From the NCBI GenBank assembly GCA_022835495.1, contig BQOK01000001.1, positions 1,116,001-1,180,000 on the forward strand: 64,000 nucleotides of DNA, in the 5' to 3' direction. The notes under the pieces were generated by a model. It was not told where the DNA came from. It saw nothing but the letters and a program-made list of their open reading frames with translations, and searched no databases. A program made the position numbers and the translations under genes. This stretch comes from Oscillospiraceae bacterium. Lineage in GTDB: Bacteria; Bacillota; Clostridia; Oscillospirales; Ruminococcaceae. Of this stretch, positions 1 to 6,925 are shown one piece after another; the first letter of the stretch is position 1; each line of letters begins with the position of its first letter.

Positions 1-159
1 CTCCAGCGCGCGGCACACCATGCCGTCGCCGTGGCCGTAGGCACCGGCCTTGACCACCGCGCACACCTGGGCGGGGGCGGCATGGGCCTGGAGAAGCTTG
101 AAATTATGCACCAGCGCGTCCAGATCCACCTCGGCCCAGCAGTGCTGTTCAAAATCCAT
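1..159 (-). CDS. alr: Alanine racemase, N-terminal part (cut by window start)
   Basis: This is the first 53 codons of a PLP-dependent alanine racemase, which interconverts L- and D-alanine for peptidoglycan synthesis in the cytosol. Seen: the N-terminus has W-A-E-V-D-L-D-A-L-x-x-N, and VVKAGAYGHG at residues 35-44 carries the PLP-binding lysine (K37). The family usually has VKADAYGHG or VKANAYGHG, so the glycine after KA is unusual. The ATG at 157-159 follows a GAGGTG ribosome site. It lies 22 bases downstream of the thiolase stop and is probably co-transcribed with it. Confidence 0.88.
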   Translation of the reverse strand, partial: MDFEQHCWAEVDLDALVHNFKLLQAHAAPAQVCAVVKAGAYGHGDGMVCRALE

Positions 160-181
160 GGATAACACCTCGCAACAGTTT

Positions 182-922
182 TTAGCCGCGCCGGCCCGCC
201 CCGGGCAGGGGGGCCCAGCCGTCCAGATCCGCCTGCTGCAGCGCGCCCAGCATTTTTTGGCGGAAGGCCCGGTCGGCGCGGCAGGCGCCGGCCACATATT
301 CCTTCATTTCCTGGCGGCGGGTTGCGCCGTCGGCCGGGCAGGCGCTTTTGACCACCGGCAGGGAGAGGCTTTTTACCGCGCGCCGCACGTCCGCCTCGGT
401 GGCCAGCACCATGGGGCGGATCATGTAAAGGTCCTTGCGGGAGAGGTAGGTGACCGGCGAAAAGCAGCCAAGGCGCCCCTCGCCCCACAGGTTCATGTAA
501 AAGGTTTCGATGGCGTCGTCCAGGTGGTGGCCCAGGGCCACCTTGTTGCAGCCCAATTCCCTGGCTGTGTTGTGCAGAAGGCCGCGGCGCATTTTGGCGC
601 AGAGCGCGCAGGGGTTCGGCTCCTTGCGCAGATCGAACACCACATGGCCGATCCCGCTGCGGCGAACCTCGTATTGCACCCCATAGGCGGCGAACAGCCC
701 GGCCAGGGGGGTATAATCGGTGGGCTTGCCGCCGAATTGCGGATCCAGGCTCACGGCCACCAGCTCAAACGGGATGCCCAGGTATTTTTGCAGCCGGGCC
801 AGGGCGATGGTGAGGGCCACGCTGTCTTTCCCGCCTGAGACGCCCACGCACACCCGGTCGCCGGGGGAGAGCATGCCGTATTCCTGAATTGCCCTGCGTA
901 CCAGGCCTTCGAGCCTTTGCAT
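182..922 (-). CDS. TtcA/TilS-family PP-loop tRNA thiolation protein
   Basis: A 246-residue cytosolic ATP pyrophosphatase of the TtcA type, which adenylates a tRNA base before sulfur transfer (in characterised members, 2-thiocytidine at position 32). Seen: the PP-loop SGGKDS at residues 29-34, a CALC pair near residue 105 that would hold a metal or persulfide, and GHHLDDAIETF near residue 132, typical of the family. The length is usual for short Firmicutes members. It is the first gene of a minus-strand operon leading into alr. The family is firm; the exact modified base is inferred. Confidence 0.85.
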   Translation of the reverse strand: MQRLEGLVRRAIQEYGMLSPGDRVCVGVSGGKDSVALTIALARLQKYLGIPFELVAVSLDPQFGGKPTDYTPLAGLFAAYGVQYEVRRSGIGHVVFDLRKEPNPCALCAKMRRGLLHNTARELGCNKVALGHHLDDAIETFYMNLWGEGRLGCFSPVTYLSRKDLYMIRPMVLATEADVRRAVKSLSLPVVKSACPADGATRRQEMKEYVAGACRADRAFRQKMLGALQQADLDGWAPLPGAGRRG

Positions 923-967
923 GCCGGATTCACCGCCCTTAAAATGTATTATAAAAGAACAAGACCG

Positions 968-978
968 ATTATACCACA
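968..978 (-). promoter_or_regulatory. Extended -10 promoter for ttcA-like/alr
   Basis: On the minus strand TATAAT (positions 968-973) is preceded by TGG, giving the extended -10 pattern TGnTATAAT. No good -35 box sits 17 bases away, which fits an extended -10 promoter. It lies about 45 bases before the start codon at 922. Confidence 0.5.
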
Positions 979-1112
979 GTTAAAGGGCGACTTGCACAAA
1001 CTTTGAGAAAATTTTTTGGAAAAATAGAAAATGCGGAATCGGGAGCAAAAACGAGATATCGAGAGATAATGAAAGCTGTGAAAGGGCCAGTTAAAATAAT
1101 CGAAAAAAGTGC

Positions 1113-1142
1113 TTGACGCGGGGGCGGGCTTTCGTATATAAT
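1113..1142 (+). promoter_or_regulatory. Sigma-A promoter of rplM-rpsI
   Basis: TTGACG (1113-1118), an 18-base spacer and TATAAT (1137-1142). It lies about 85 bases upstream of the rplM start. Between 974 and 1112 there is AT-rich sequence with no gene. Confidence 0.8.
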
Positions 1143-1180
1143 GAGCCTTGCGCCAGGATGCGCAAAACAAAAGCGTTCAC

Positions 1181-1199
1181 CGCGCCCGCCGCGGGCGCG
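1181..1199 (+). promoter_or_regulatory. GC hairpin in rplM leader (possible L13 autoregulatory leader)
   Basis: The transcribed leader contains a near-perfect GC palindrome (CGCGCCCGC / GCGGGCGCG) ending 15 bases before the GGAGG of rplM. Firmicutes rplM leaders often carry an RNA structure bound by L13. This one is placed correctly, but I could not match it to the known consensus. Confidence 0.35.
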
Positions 1200-1228
1200 C
1201 AAGAGAAAATGATGGAGGATACACGATT

Positions 1229-1657
1229 ATGAGCACTACTCTCGCAAAGCCCGCCCAGATCGAGCGCAAGTGGTATGTGATCGACGCCGCCGGCAAGCCC
1301 CTGGGCCGCGTCGCCGCCCGCGCCGCCGTTCTGCTGCGCGGCAAAAACAAGGTCACCTTTACCCCCAATGTGGATGGCGGCGACCATGTGATCATCATCA
1401 ACTGCGACAAGGCTGTTCTGACCGGCAAGAAGCTGGAAAAGAAATACTACCGCACCCACTCCGGCTGGATCGGCGGCCTGAAGGAAGTGCAGTACAAGAC
1501 CCTGATGGCTGAAAACAGCGACAAGGCCATGTACATTGCCGTGAAGGGCATGATCCCCGCCAACACCCTGGGCGCCAAGGCCATGACCCGCCTGCGCTGC
1601 TACAAGGGCGCTGAGCACGATCAGGCTGCCCAGAAGCCCGAAGTTTACGAGTTTTAA
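1229..1657 (+). CDS. rplM: 50S ribosomal protein L13
   Basis: A 142-residue protein of the same length as Escherichia coli L13, an early-assembling protein of the large subunit. Seen: [17 protein letters not shown] near residue 14, [22 protein letters not shown] mid-protein (a longer match than the usual core, trimmed here to its key D-H-V-I-I-N pattern), [13 protein letters not shown], and M-I-P-A-N-T-L-G near the C-terminus. The start at 1229 is chosen over an upstream in-frame codon because GATGGAGGAT lies 11 bases before it. It is followed 17 bases later by rpsI, the conserved L13-S9 operon. Confidence 0.97.
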   Translation: MSTTLAKPAQIERKWYVIDAAGKPLGRVAARAAVLLRGKNKVTFTPNVDGGDHVIIINCDKAVLTGKKLEKKYYRTHSGWIGGLKEVQYKTLMAENSDKAMYIAVKGMIPANTLGAKAMTRLRCYKGAEHDQAAQKPEVYEF

Positions 1658-1674
1658 TAGGAGGCAATAGAATA

Positions 1675-2073
1675 ATGTACGAGACGAAACCTTATTTCTA
1701 CGGCACCGGTCGTCGTAAGAATTCCGTTGCCCGTGTTCGCGTGTACACCGGTACCGGCAAGATCACCATCAACGGCCGCGACATCGACGATTACTTTGGC
1801 CTTGAGACCCTGAAGCTCATCGTGCGCCAGCCCCTGGTGGTGGCCGCCGCCGAGGGCAAGTTCGACCTGGTGGTGCGCGTGGGCGGCGGCGGCGTGTCCG
1901 GCCAGGCCGGCGCCATCCGCCACGGCCTTGCCCGCGCCCTGCTGCAGTACGACGAGAACCTGCGCCCGGCGCTGAAAAAGGCCGGCTTCCTGACCCGCGA
2001 CCCCCGCATGAAGGAGCGCAAGAAATACGGCCTCAAAGCCGCCCGTCGTGCCCCCCAGTTCAGCAAGCGCTGA
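1675..2073 (+). CDS. rpsI: 30S ribosomal protein S9
   Basis: A 132-residue small-subunit protein. The basic C-terminal tail, ending in R-R-A-P-Q-F-S-K-R, reaches the decoding P site in known ribosomes. Seen: [14 protein letters not shown]-type N-terminus, [19 protein letters not shown] mid-protein, and the canonical tail. GGAGG is at 1660-1664, suitably spaced from the ATG. It is the second gene of the rplM operon and is followed by a strong terminator. Confidence 0.97.
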   Translation: MYETKPYFYGTGRRKNSVARVRVYTGTGKITINGRDIDDYFGLETLKLIVRQPLVVAAAEGKFDLVVRVGGGGVSGQAGAIRHGLARALLQYDENLRPALKKAGFLTRDPRMKERKKYGLKAARRAPQFSKR

Positions 2074-2102
2074 TCGGACGCAAATTTACAACTCAAAAGC
2101 TC

Positions 2103-2140
2103 AAAAACCCCGGAAAATCGGCATTTTCCGGGGTTTTCTT
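2103..2140 (+). terminator. Intrinsic terminator of rplM-rpsI
   Basis: A long stem AAAACCCCGGAAAAT / ATTTTCCGGGGTTTT with a CGGC loop, ending in a T-rich tract. The A-rich 5' arm also gives a T-run on the minus strand, so it may act both ways. The mobile element begins beyond it. Confidence 0.9.
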
Positions 2141-2199
2141 ATGCCTTTTTCGTCTGATAGCTTTTGAAGCTTTTCGCTGTTTTTGACCGTATGTGACCT

Positions 2200-2279
2200 C
2201 GGTTAACCCATTTTATAAGGGCTAAAAATGGGTTAACCGGGACAAATGGGTGAGTAAATGGGTTAACTGAAGGGTCAAC
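2200..2279. repeat. Iteron-like cluster of TGGGTTAAC repeats
   Basis: The first two units form a perfect 15-base inverted repeat: CGGTTAACCCATTTT (2200-2214) and its complement (2225-2239). A third full unit, AAATGGGTTAAC, is at 2256-2267, a partial AAATGGG lies at 2244-2250 and a variant GGGTCAAC at 2272-2279. It precedes the first ICE gene and a winged-helix gene. It could be an origin or an operator; the sequence cannot decide. Confidence 0.75.
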
Positions 2280-2421
2280 ACAAGGTGAATTTGCGGAGTT
2301 TTTCTCATGAACACCCCTAAGTAAAAATGAACTGCATTGACGCTGATGCGGTTTGTACTAATTTCATAAAATATGACTATGGGAAAATGATTTTAAATTC
2401 TTTGTCAGGAGGTAAGCCCAC

Positions 2422-2634
2422 ATGAAAAAAGGGATGCTTATATATGACTCCTCCACAAATCGCTTTGACGTTTTGTATGAGGAAGGAAACAGTTATGGCG
2501 GGCTGCACTGCGGAACTGCAATGGAGGCCTTGATAAATGACGAATGGATACCCACTCGCATCGAGTACGGAAACGACTGGTATCTCGTAGGAGTGCAGAA
2601 GGAATCGTTACCCGGACTTCAAGTAAGAATATAG
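2422..2634 (+). CDS. DUF5348 domain protein
   Basis: A 70-residue protein matching the DUF5348 pattern seen in many clostridial ICEs: Y-G-G-L-H-C-G-T near residue 26, PTRIEYGNDWYLVG at residues 44-57, and a C-terminal G-L-Q-V-R-I. Its function is unknown. The ATG follows CAGGAGG at a normal distance. It is the first gene of the element and has its own terminator, so it is expressed as a single gene. Confidence 0.75.
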   Translation: MKKGMLIYDSSTNRFDVLYEEGNSYGGLHCGTAMEALINDEWIPTRIEYGNDWYLVGVQKESLPGLQVRI

Positions 2635-2649
2635 TAACCACATGCTGCA

Positions 2650-2686
2650 AGGGCAGTCTCTTGATTAAGGGGCTGCCCTGTTTTTA
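2650..2686 (+). terminator. Intrinsic terminator after DUF5348 gene
   Basis: Stem AGGGCAG / CTGCCCT with a 16-base loop, then GTTTTT, directly after the stop codon. Confidence 0.7.
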
Positions 2687-2715
2687 TATCCAATCGCAGA
2701 AAGGAGGAACCCGTC

Positions 2716-3783
2716 ATGCCGAAATGCCTGTTCAGATACCAATGGGTTAAGCTGCCCAGGACTCATTTGCCGGTCGGCAAGGGAATCATGGGTTATTGGG
2801 CGAAGCTGGCCTCGCGGGCGGCATTTCGCAAGGGTCGGGCAAAATACTGCGGATACACAAACGATGTAATGCCGGGGATGTGGTCCGGTGGCGTGGTCGG
2901 CTTGAAGATCATTCTGGGCGTCAAAAGCCGCACGGAGGCTCTGGAAATCATGAATACGCTCAGCCGGTTCGGGTATATCCGTTACACGCTTGACGAGAAA
3001 ACAAAGAAGCTGGAATATGTCGTCACCGATTGGGTTGTAAAATGCTCCGGCGCCGAATGCATGAGTGGGGCAGTCTACGCAACAGACGGCCACGGCTTTC
3101 TCTGCCTTCCCCGCAACATCACGCAGCGCCTTGCAGATCAGCATTATACATTCGGCGAATCAGATGCATGGCTGGACCTCTGGTGCCACACGGTTTGGCA
3201 GGAGACCGGCAATGCGTTTTCCTGTCTGGCGCCTGCCGTTCAATTCGGGAGACTTGGCGCCGCTTTGACATTGGAAGCCTTGGGACGGCGCTGGGGCTGG
3301 GAAAAGACAAAGGTGTGGAGATTTTTTCAGAAGAATGAGGATGCCTTCGCTCTGCACCGTCTGCCGGGCTCCTATGGCTGCCTCATTTTCAATAGACTGT
3401 ATCCGCTGGATACAGAGGCTTCGCTGCCCACCGGCGCAGAAATTGAACGCATTATTGAGAAAATGCGTATTTGCGCCGGAAATGTGCATATTGGAGGCTC
3501 GGACAATGCACGCCTGAACAAGATGATCCTTTGGTATAGCCGCAGGATCATTATCATGAGAACCACTGATTATGCCGAACAGGTATCAAAAAATCGCGTT
3601 GCACTTTCGTCCCCTATAATACGCGCGTATATTTCTCTGTGTTGGAATTGTCAGAACTGTATCTATGACTGCAGAGGTGTAAGTAGTAGACTACGCCGCA
3701 TAGATGCGAACCACATCCGCGGGCTATGTGCTTACGCGGTTTTTTTCTTAAACTCACGAAACCGGAAAGGAGAATCGACATGA
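2716..3783 (+). CDS. Winged-helix protein, possible ICE replication/regulatory protein
   Basis: I do not recognise a named family for this 355-residue protein. Residues 170-205 (LGRRWGWEKTKVWRFFQKN region) resemble the winged helix of phage replisome-organiser and DnaD-like proteins, and residues 60-95 also look like a DNA-binding fold. AAGGAGG precedes the ATG. Being close to the repeat cluster suggests a replication or initiation role, which is inference only. The last 60 codons (from about 3600) run through sequence that looks like a leader with a hairpin, so the true C-terminus may differ. The stop overlaps the next start. Confidence 0.6.
   Translation: MPKCLFRYQWVKLPRTHLPVGKGIMGYWAKLASRAAFRKGRAKYCGYTNDVMPGMWSGGVVGLKIILGVKSRTEALEIMNTLSRFGYIRYTLDEKTKKLEYVVTDWVVKCSGAECMSGAVYATDGHGFLCLPRNITQRLADQHYTFGESDAWLDLWCHTVWQETGNAFSCLAPAVQFGRLGAALTLEALGRRWGWEKTKVWRFFQKNEDAFALHRLPGSYGCLIFNRLYPLDTEASLPTGAEIERIIEKMRICAGNVHIGGSDNARLNKMILWYSRRIIIMRTTDYAEQVSKNRVALSSPIIRAYISLCWNCQNCIYDCRGVSSRLRRIDANHIRGLCAYAVFFLNSRNRKGEST
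3690..3747 (+). promoter_or_regulatory. Hairpin and T-tract upstream of the 3780 gene
   Basis: CCGCG (3717-3721) pairs with CGCGG (3735-3739), followed by seven T residues. The same bases can instead pair CACAT (3712-3716) with ATGTG (3725-3729), so alternative folds are possible. It resembles a terminator or attenuator, although the 2716 reading frame runs through it. Confidence 0.4.
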
Positions 3784-4418
3784 GCAAAATCGAAAGCAGT
3801 GCCGGAAAGGCGCTTTATGAACAGCAGGAAACCAAGCTGTCGCAGCAGTCCGCCGCATTTATTGAACTTTTAACAAAGCGCGGCATTCTGGGAGATTCGT
3901 CTATCGATGATGACAGAGTCCGCCAGGCTAAAAAGGAGAAAAAGAAAAGCATGTATCATAACACGCTTCTCCTGCTGCAGCACTACCGAACCATTCTCTG
4001 GACGCTGGAATGCTTCCCGTCCAGCGTAGCAGAGGAGCTGGATCGCCCGCTGAAGGATCTGGATACGCTGCTGGATCGGATCGACCTGGAACTTGGGATG
4101 AACAATCGAAAGCTGGAAGGCCGGATGGAGAGTGTACGCCGCTCCCGCCTGCTGGTTGACCGGCTCAACGATGCGGTCAGCATATTGAAATCCAAACCGG
4201 TCAACGGGAACAAGATGTACGACATCATCTACATGACCTTTCTCGGGCCGGACAAGCTGATGCACGAGGAGCTTCTGTACCGTTTGGACATCTCTGCCCG
4301 GCACTATTACCGGCTCCGCACGCAGGCAATCAATATCATCGCCCTGCGTCTATGGTCTGCCCCTGCCGGCGAGGTGGATTCCTGGCTGGAGGTTCTTTCT
4401 ATTTTGGAAAACTGGTAA
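3780..4418 (+). CDS. ArpU/sigma-like phage- and ICE-type regulator
   Basis: A 212-residue, mostly helical protein. The C-terminal part (LLYRLDISARHYYRLRTQA near residue 160) is a helix-turn-helix of the kind found in ArpU- and RinA-like regulators of late phage or conjugation genes. The N-terminal half is charged and probably coiled. The start codon overlaps the stop of the preceding frame and follows AAAGGAG. Its target is not visible. The family assignment is moderate. Confidence 0.55.
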   Translation: MSKIESSAGKALYEQQETKLSQQSAAFIELLTKRGILGDSSIDDDRVRQAKKEKKKSMYHNTLLLLQHYRTILWTLECFPSSVAEELDRPLKDLDTLLDRIDLELGMNNRKLEGRMESVRRSRLLVDRLNDAVSILKSKPVNGNKMYDIIYMTFLGPDKLMHEELLYRLDISARHYYRLRTQAINIIALRLWSAPAGEVDSWLEVLSILENW

Positions 4419-4552
4419 GGTTAAAGGTCTCGATTATTACATTGCTTCTACAGGAGCGGGACAAATGATACCGCGCAGATGCATCGACATAGCAGCCGTT
4501 TGATTATGTGCAGATTGTTTGGAGATACTGTAGATAAGGAACGCAAATCCGG

Positions 4553-4590
4553 TTGAAATTCTGTCCCGAATATTATATAATATTCGGGAC
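4553..4590 (+). promoter_or_regulatory. abiE promoter with 28-base palindromic operator
   Basis: TTGAAA (4553-4558), a 17-base spacer and TATAAT (4576-4581). The -10 box lies inside a perfect 28-base palindrome at 4563-4590 with half-site GTCCCGAATATTAT. AbiEi antitoxins are known to repress their own promoters through inverted repeats, and this arrangement would block RNA polymerase directly. Confidence 0.8.
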
Positions 4591-4611
4591 ATGATGAAGG
4601 AGGGAGACAGG

Positions 4612-5226
4612 ATGAAAACTGGATATTCCAAGCAGATACAGGAGCGAATCAACGGTGCGGACGACGGCACAATCTTCGTGAACTCGGATTTCGCGGATAT
4701 TGCTGATTCGGAAACAACCAGACGCAATCTGAACAGATTGACACAAATCGGTGTGCTTCGCCGGATATTAAAAGGTGTTTACGAAAAGCCGAAGTACAGC
4801 AAGCTGCTTGATGAATACGTAGCGGCTGACCCGGACGCAGTTGCAAAAGCATTGGCGCGAAGTTACCATTGGACCATCGTCCCGTGTGGGAATACAGCCC
4901 TGAACCTTCTGGGGCTCTCCACACAGGTAACGGCGGTCTGGTCCTATATCAGCGACGGCCCGTATAAGACCTATGAGTGGAACTCCACAAAGCTGGAATT
5001 TAAGCATAGAACCAACAAGGAAATCACCGGTCTGTCTTACATGACGAGTTTGGTGATCCAGGCGCTGAAAACTTTGGGAAGGATCAATATGACGGCGGAG
5101 ATCATACAGACGCTTTCTGAAAAGCTGACCGAGGACGAAAAGCAAGCCTGTCTGAAAGAGGCGACGGAATCTACGGATTGGGTTTACGATACGATAAGGA
5201 AAATGTGTGGGGGCGACACACAATGA
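4612..5226 (+). CDS. abiEi: Type IV antitoxin, AbiEi family (DUF6088-type)
   Basis: A 204-residue antitoxin with an N-terminal winged helix (SETTRRNLNRLTQIGVLRRI, about residues 32-51) followed by K-G-V-Y, the usual DUF6088/AbiEi signature. The rest is the domain that mediates antagonism. AbiE systems give abortive phage immunity and stabilise mobile elements. The start at 4612 is preferred to upstream ATGs at 4591 and 4594 because AAGGAGGG lies 7 bases before it. The toxin start overlaps the stop (ATGA), showing translational coupling. Autoregulation is likely through the palindrome at 4563. Confidence 0.85.
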   Translation: MKTGYSKQIQERINGADDGTIFVNSDFADIADSETTRRNLNRLTQIGVLRRILKGVYEKPKYSKLLDEYVAADPDAVAKALARSYHWTIVPCGNTALNLLGLSTQVTAVWSYISDGPYKTYEWNSTKLEFKHRTNKEITGLSYMTSLVIQALKTLGRINMTAEIIQTLSEKLTEDEKQACLKEATESTDWVYDTIRKMCGGDTQ

Positions 5227-6221
5227 GAAATGTAGCACGATTGCCGGACAGTGACCGTGGCGAACTGTTCCGAAATACAGCAGATAAGATGGGCTTGAAT
5301 GATGCCATCGTAGAAAAAGATTTTTGGGTATGCTTTACGCTTGACCATCTGTTCCACCGATGCCTCTGGAAAGATGCTATTACCTTCAAAGGCGGTACCA
5401 GCCTTTCCAAAGCATTCAACCTGATCAGCCGCTTTTCCGAGGATATTGATCTGATTTTGGATTGGCGGGTGTTGGGATATGGTAAAGACGAGCCATGGGA
5501 AAAGCGCTCCAACACCAAGCAGAATGCATTCAACAAAGAAGCCAATGCGCGGGCAGAAGTTTTCCTCGCAGAACAGTTTTGCCCCACCGTTCAGGCAGAG
5601 GTCTCTCGGGAGCTTGGCTGTGAGGCGAACACTTACATAGACGAAACGGACAAACAGACCGTCATCTTTGCCTATCCGCACCTGTTCAAAAACCCTGCCA
5701 CCTTGCAGGTCATTCGTTTGGAGATCGGGGCGTTGGCTGCTTGGACTCCTGCAAAAATTGCGCAGATCGAGCCCTATGCAGCAACCTACTATCCAAAAGT
5801 TTTTACACAAAAGGATACGGCAATTCTGACCGTTGCGCCGGAGCGGACTTTCTGGGAAAAGGCGACGATCCTGCACCATGAAGCCAACAGACCAGAAGGT
5901 TCGGAAATGCCGCAGCGTTATTCCCGGCATTACTATGACCTATACCGTATGTCCATGACGCCTTTGAAAGAGGCCGCTTTTGCGCGGGTGGACCTGCTGA
6001 AAACGGTAGTAGACTTCAAAATGAAGTTCTATCCGAGATCTTGGGCAAAGTATCAGGAGGCTGTCCCGGGCACCTTGAAGCTGGTTCCCCCGGAGTATCG
6101 CTTTTCAGCGCTGGCTGCGGATTACGAAGCAATGAAGGATATGCTCTATGGTGATGTTCCTTCTTTTAACACAGTGATGGATGCACTCAGAAATCTGGAA
6201 AGAGGTATCCATTTGCTGTAG
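5223..6221 (+). CDS. abiEii: Type IV toxin, AbiEii nucleotidyltransferase
   Basis: A 332-residue DNA polymerase-beta-like nucleotidyltransferase. Seen: F-K-G-G-T-S-L-S-K-A-F near residue 58 (motif I) and F-S-E-D-I-D-L-I near residue 76 (metal-binding aspartates), plus P-E-R-T-F-W-E-K-A-T-I near residue 219, a conserved AbiEii motif. Known members modify RNA or inhibit growth unless countered by AbiEi. The active-site residues are all present, so the toxin appears intact. It is translationally coupled to abiEi. Confidence 0.9.
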   Translation: MRNVARLPDSDRGELFRNTADKMGLNDAIVEKDFWVCFTLDHLFHRCLWKDAITFKGGTSLSKAFNLISRFSEDIDLILDWRVLGYGKDEPWEKRSNTKQNAFNKEANARAEVFLAEQFCPTVQAEVSRELGCEANTYIDETDKQTVIFAYPHLFKNPATLQVIRLEIGALAAWTPAKIAQIEPYAATYYPKVFTQKDTAILTVAPERTFWEKATILHHEANRPEGSEMPQRYSRHYYDLYRMSMTPLKEAAFARVDLLKTVVDFKMKFYPRSWAKYQEAVPGTLKLVPPEYRFSALAADYEAMKDMLYGDVPSFNTVMDALRNLERGIHLL

Positions 6222-6359
6222 CAGCTTCATAATTCACGACGCTGACTGCCTTACCGGTTGTAAAGTCGCCGGTTTCTCCGCAACAGAGTAAACGCCACTT
6301 CCCTTTTGGCATAGTGGATGGCACAGAAAAAGGCGGAGAAAATGGCACGGTTCGCGCCG

Positions 6360-6466
6360 ATGACATGTAAATGCAAACATGCTATACTGTTAGCGTCCGA
6401 TAGTAGGAGCACACCATAAAGGCACCGTTTCTGCGAGGCATTTCAGCCTCCGAGAGCGGTGCCTTT
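6360..6466 (+). promoter_or_regulatory. Promoter plus terminator-type leader of the conjugation operon
   Basis: ATGACA (6360-6365), a 17-base spacer and TATACT (6383-6388) are followed about 30 bases later by stem AAAGGCACCG (6418-6427) / CGGTGCCTTT (6457-6466) with a nested GAGGC/GCCTC hairpin and a T-tract. The stem sits before the first conjugation gene at 6501, so readthrough or antitermination would set transfer expression. Confidence 0.6.
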
Positions 6467-6500
6467 TTATGTGCCGAATTGAAAAACAGGAGGTAAAAGC

Positions 6501-6860
6501 ATGTCAAAGCAACTTGTATCAGGTAAGCATCGGCTCAGAAATACCTACTGGTCGTTAGTGGGTGCCGCGTCGGCAATGATCCTCTCCGTCCAGCCCGTAA
6601 TGGCTGAAACGATCTGGGATCGCTTTTCCACGATCATGCGGGATATCTACGGACAGCTGGTCGGGATCAGTACCATTGTCGCCGTGACCGTGGCAGCCAT
6701 TGCGTTGTTGGTGCGGATGGTCAGCCGGAACCAGCGTGCGGTGGACGAGGCCACCAGCTGGCTCAAACGAGTCGTTGTGACCTGGATTATTCTTAACACA
6801 CTCGGCTTTATCGTAGCATACCTGCAGCCGTTGATTGCCGGCGGGCAATACACAGGGTGA
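6501..6860 (+). CDS. Small membrane protein, pilin/VirB2-like candidate
   Basis: A 119-residue protein with hydrophobic segments at about residues 16-35 (possible signal, ending PVMAET), 52-72 and 88-108. Position and size match the VirB2/TrbC-like pilin or the small membrane protein that opens clostridial ICE transfer operons. No catalytic motif is present. CAGGAGG precedes the ATG. It is followed by the VirB6-like gene. The pilin role is inferred from context. Confidence 0.6.
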   Translation: MSKQLVSGKHRLRNTYWSLVGAASAMILSVQPVMAETIWDRFSTIMRDIYGQLVGISTIVAVTVAAIALLVRMVSRNQRAVDEATSWLKRVVVTWIILNTLGFIVAYLQPLIAGGQYTG

Positions 6861-6925
6861 TGTACAACAGTTCGGGATCAGACAGGAGGTGAACGACTAT
6901 CTTAGACTGGATTTTTGAAGGGATC

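Noticed and set aside
2200-2279. CRISPR array
   Set aside because: Units are short, mixed in orientation and irregularly spaced, and there are no cas genes. No other CRISPR-like repeat was noticed.
2050-2280. ICE attachment site at the 3' end of rpsI
   Set aside because: rpsI is a known ICE target in streptococci, but no repeat of its 3' end is seen elsewhere and its own terminator separates it from the element.
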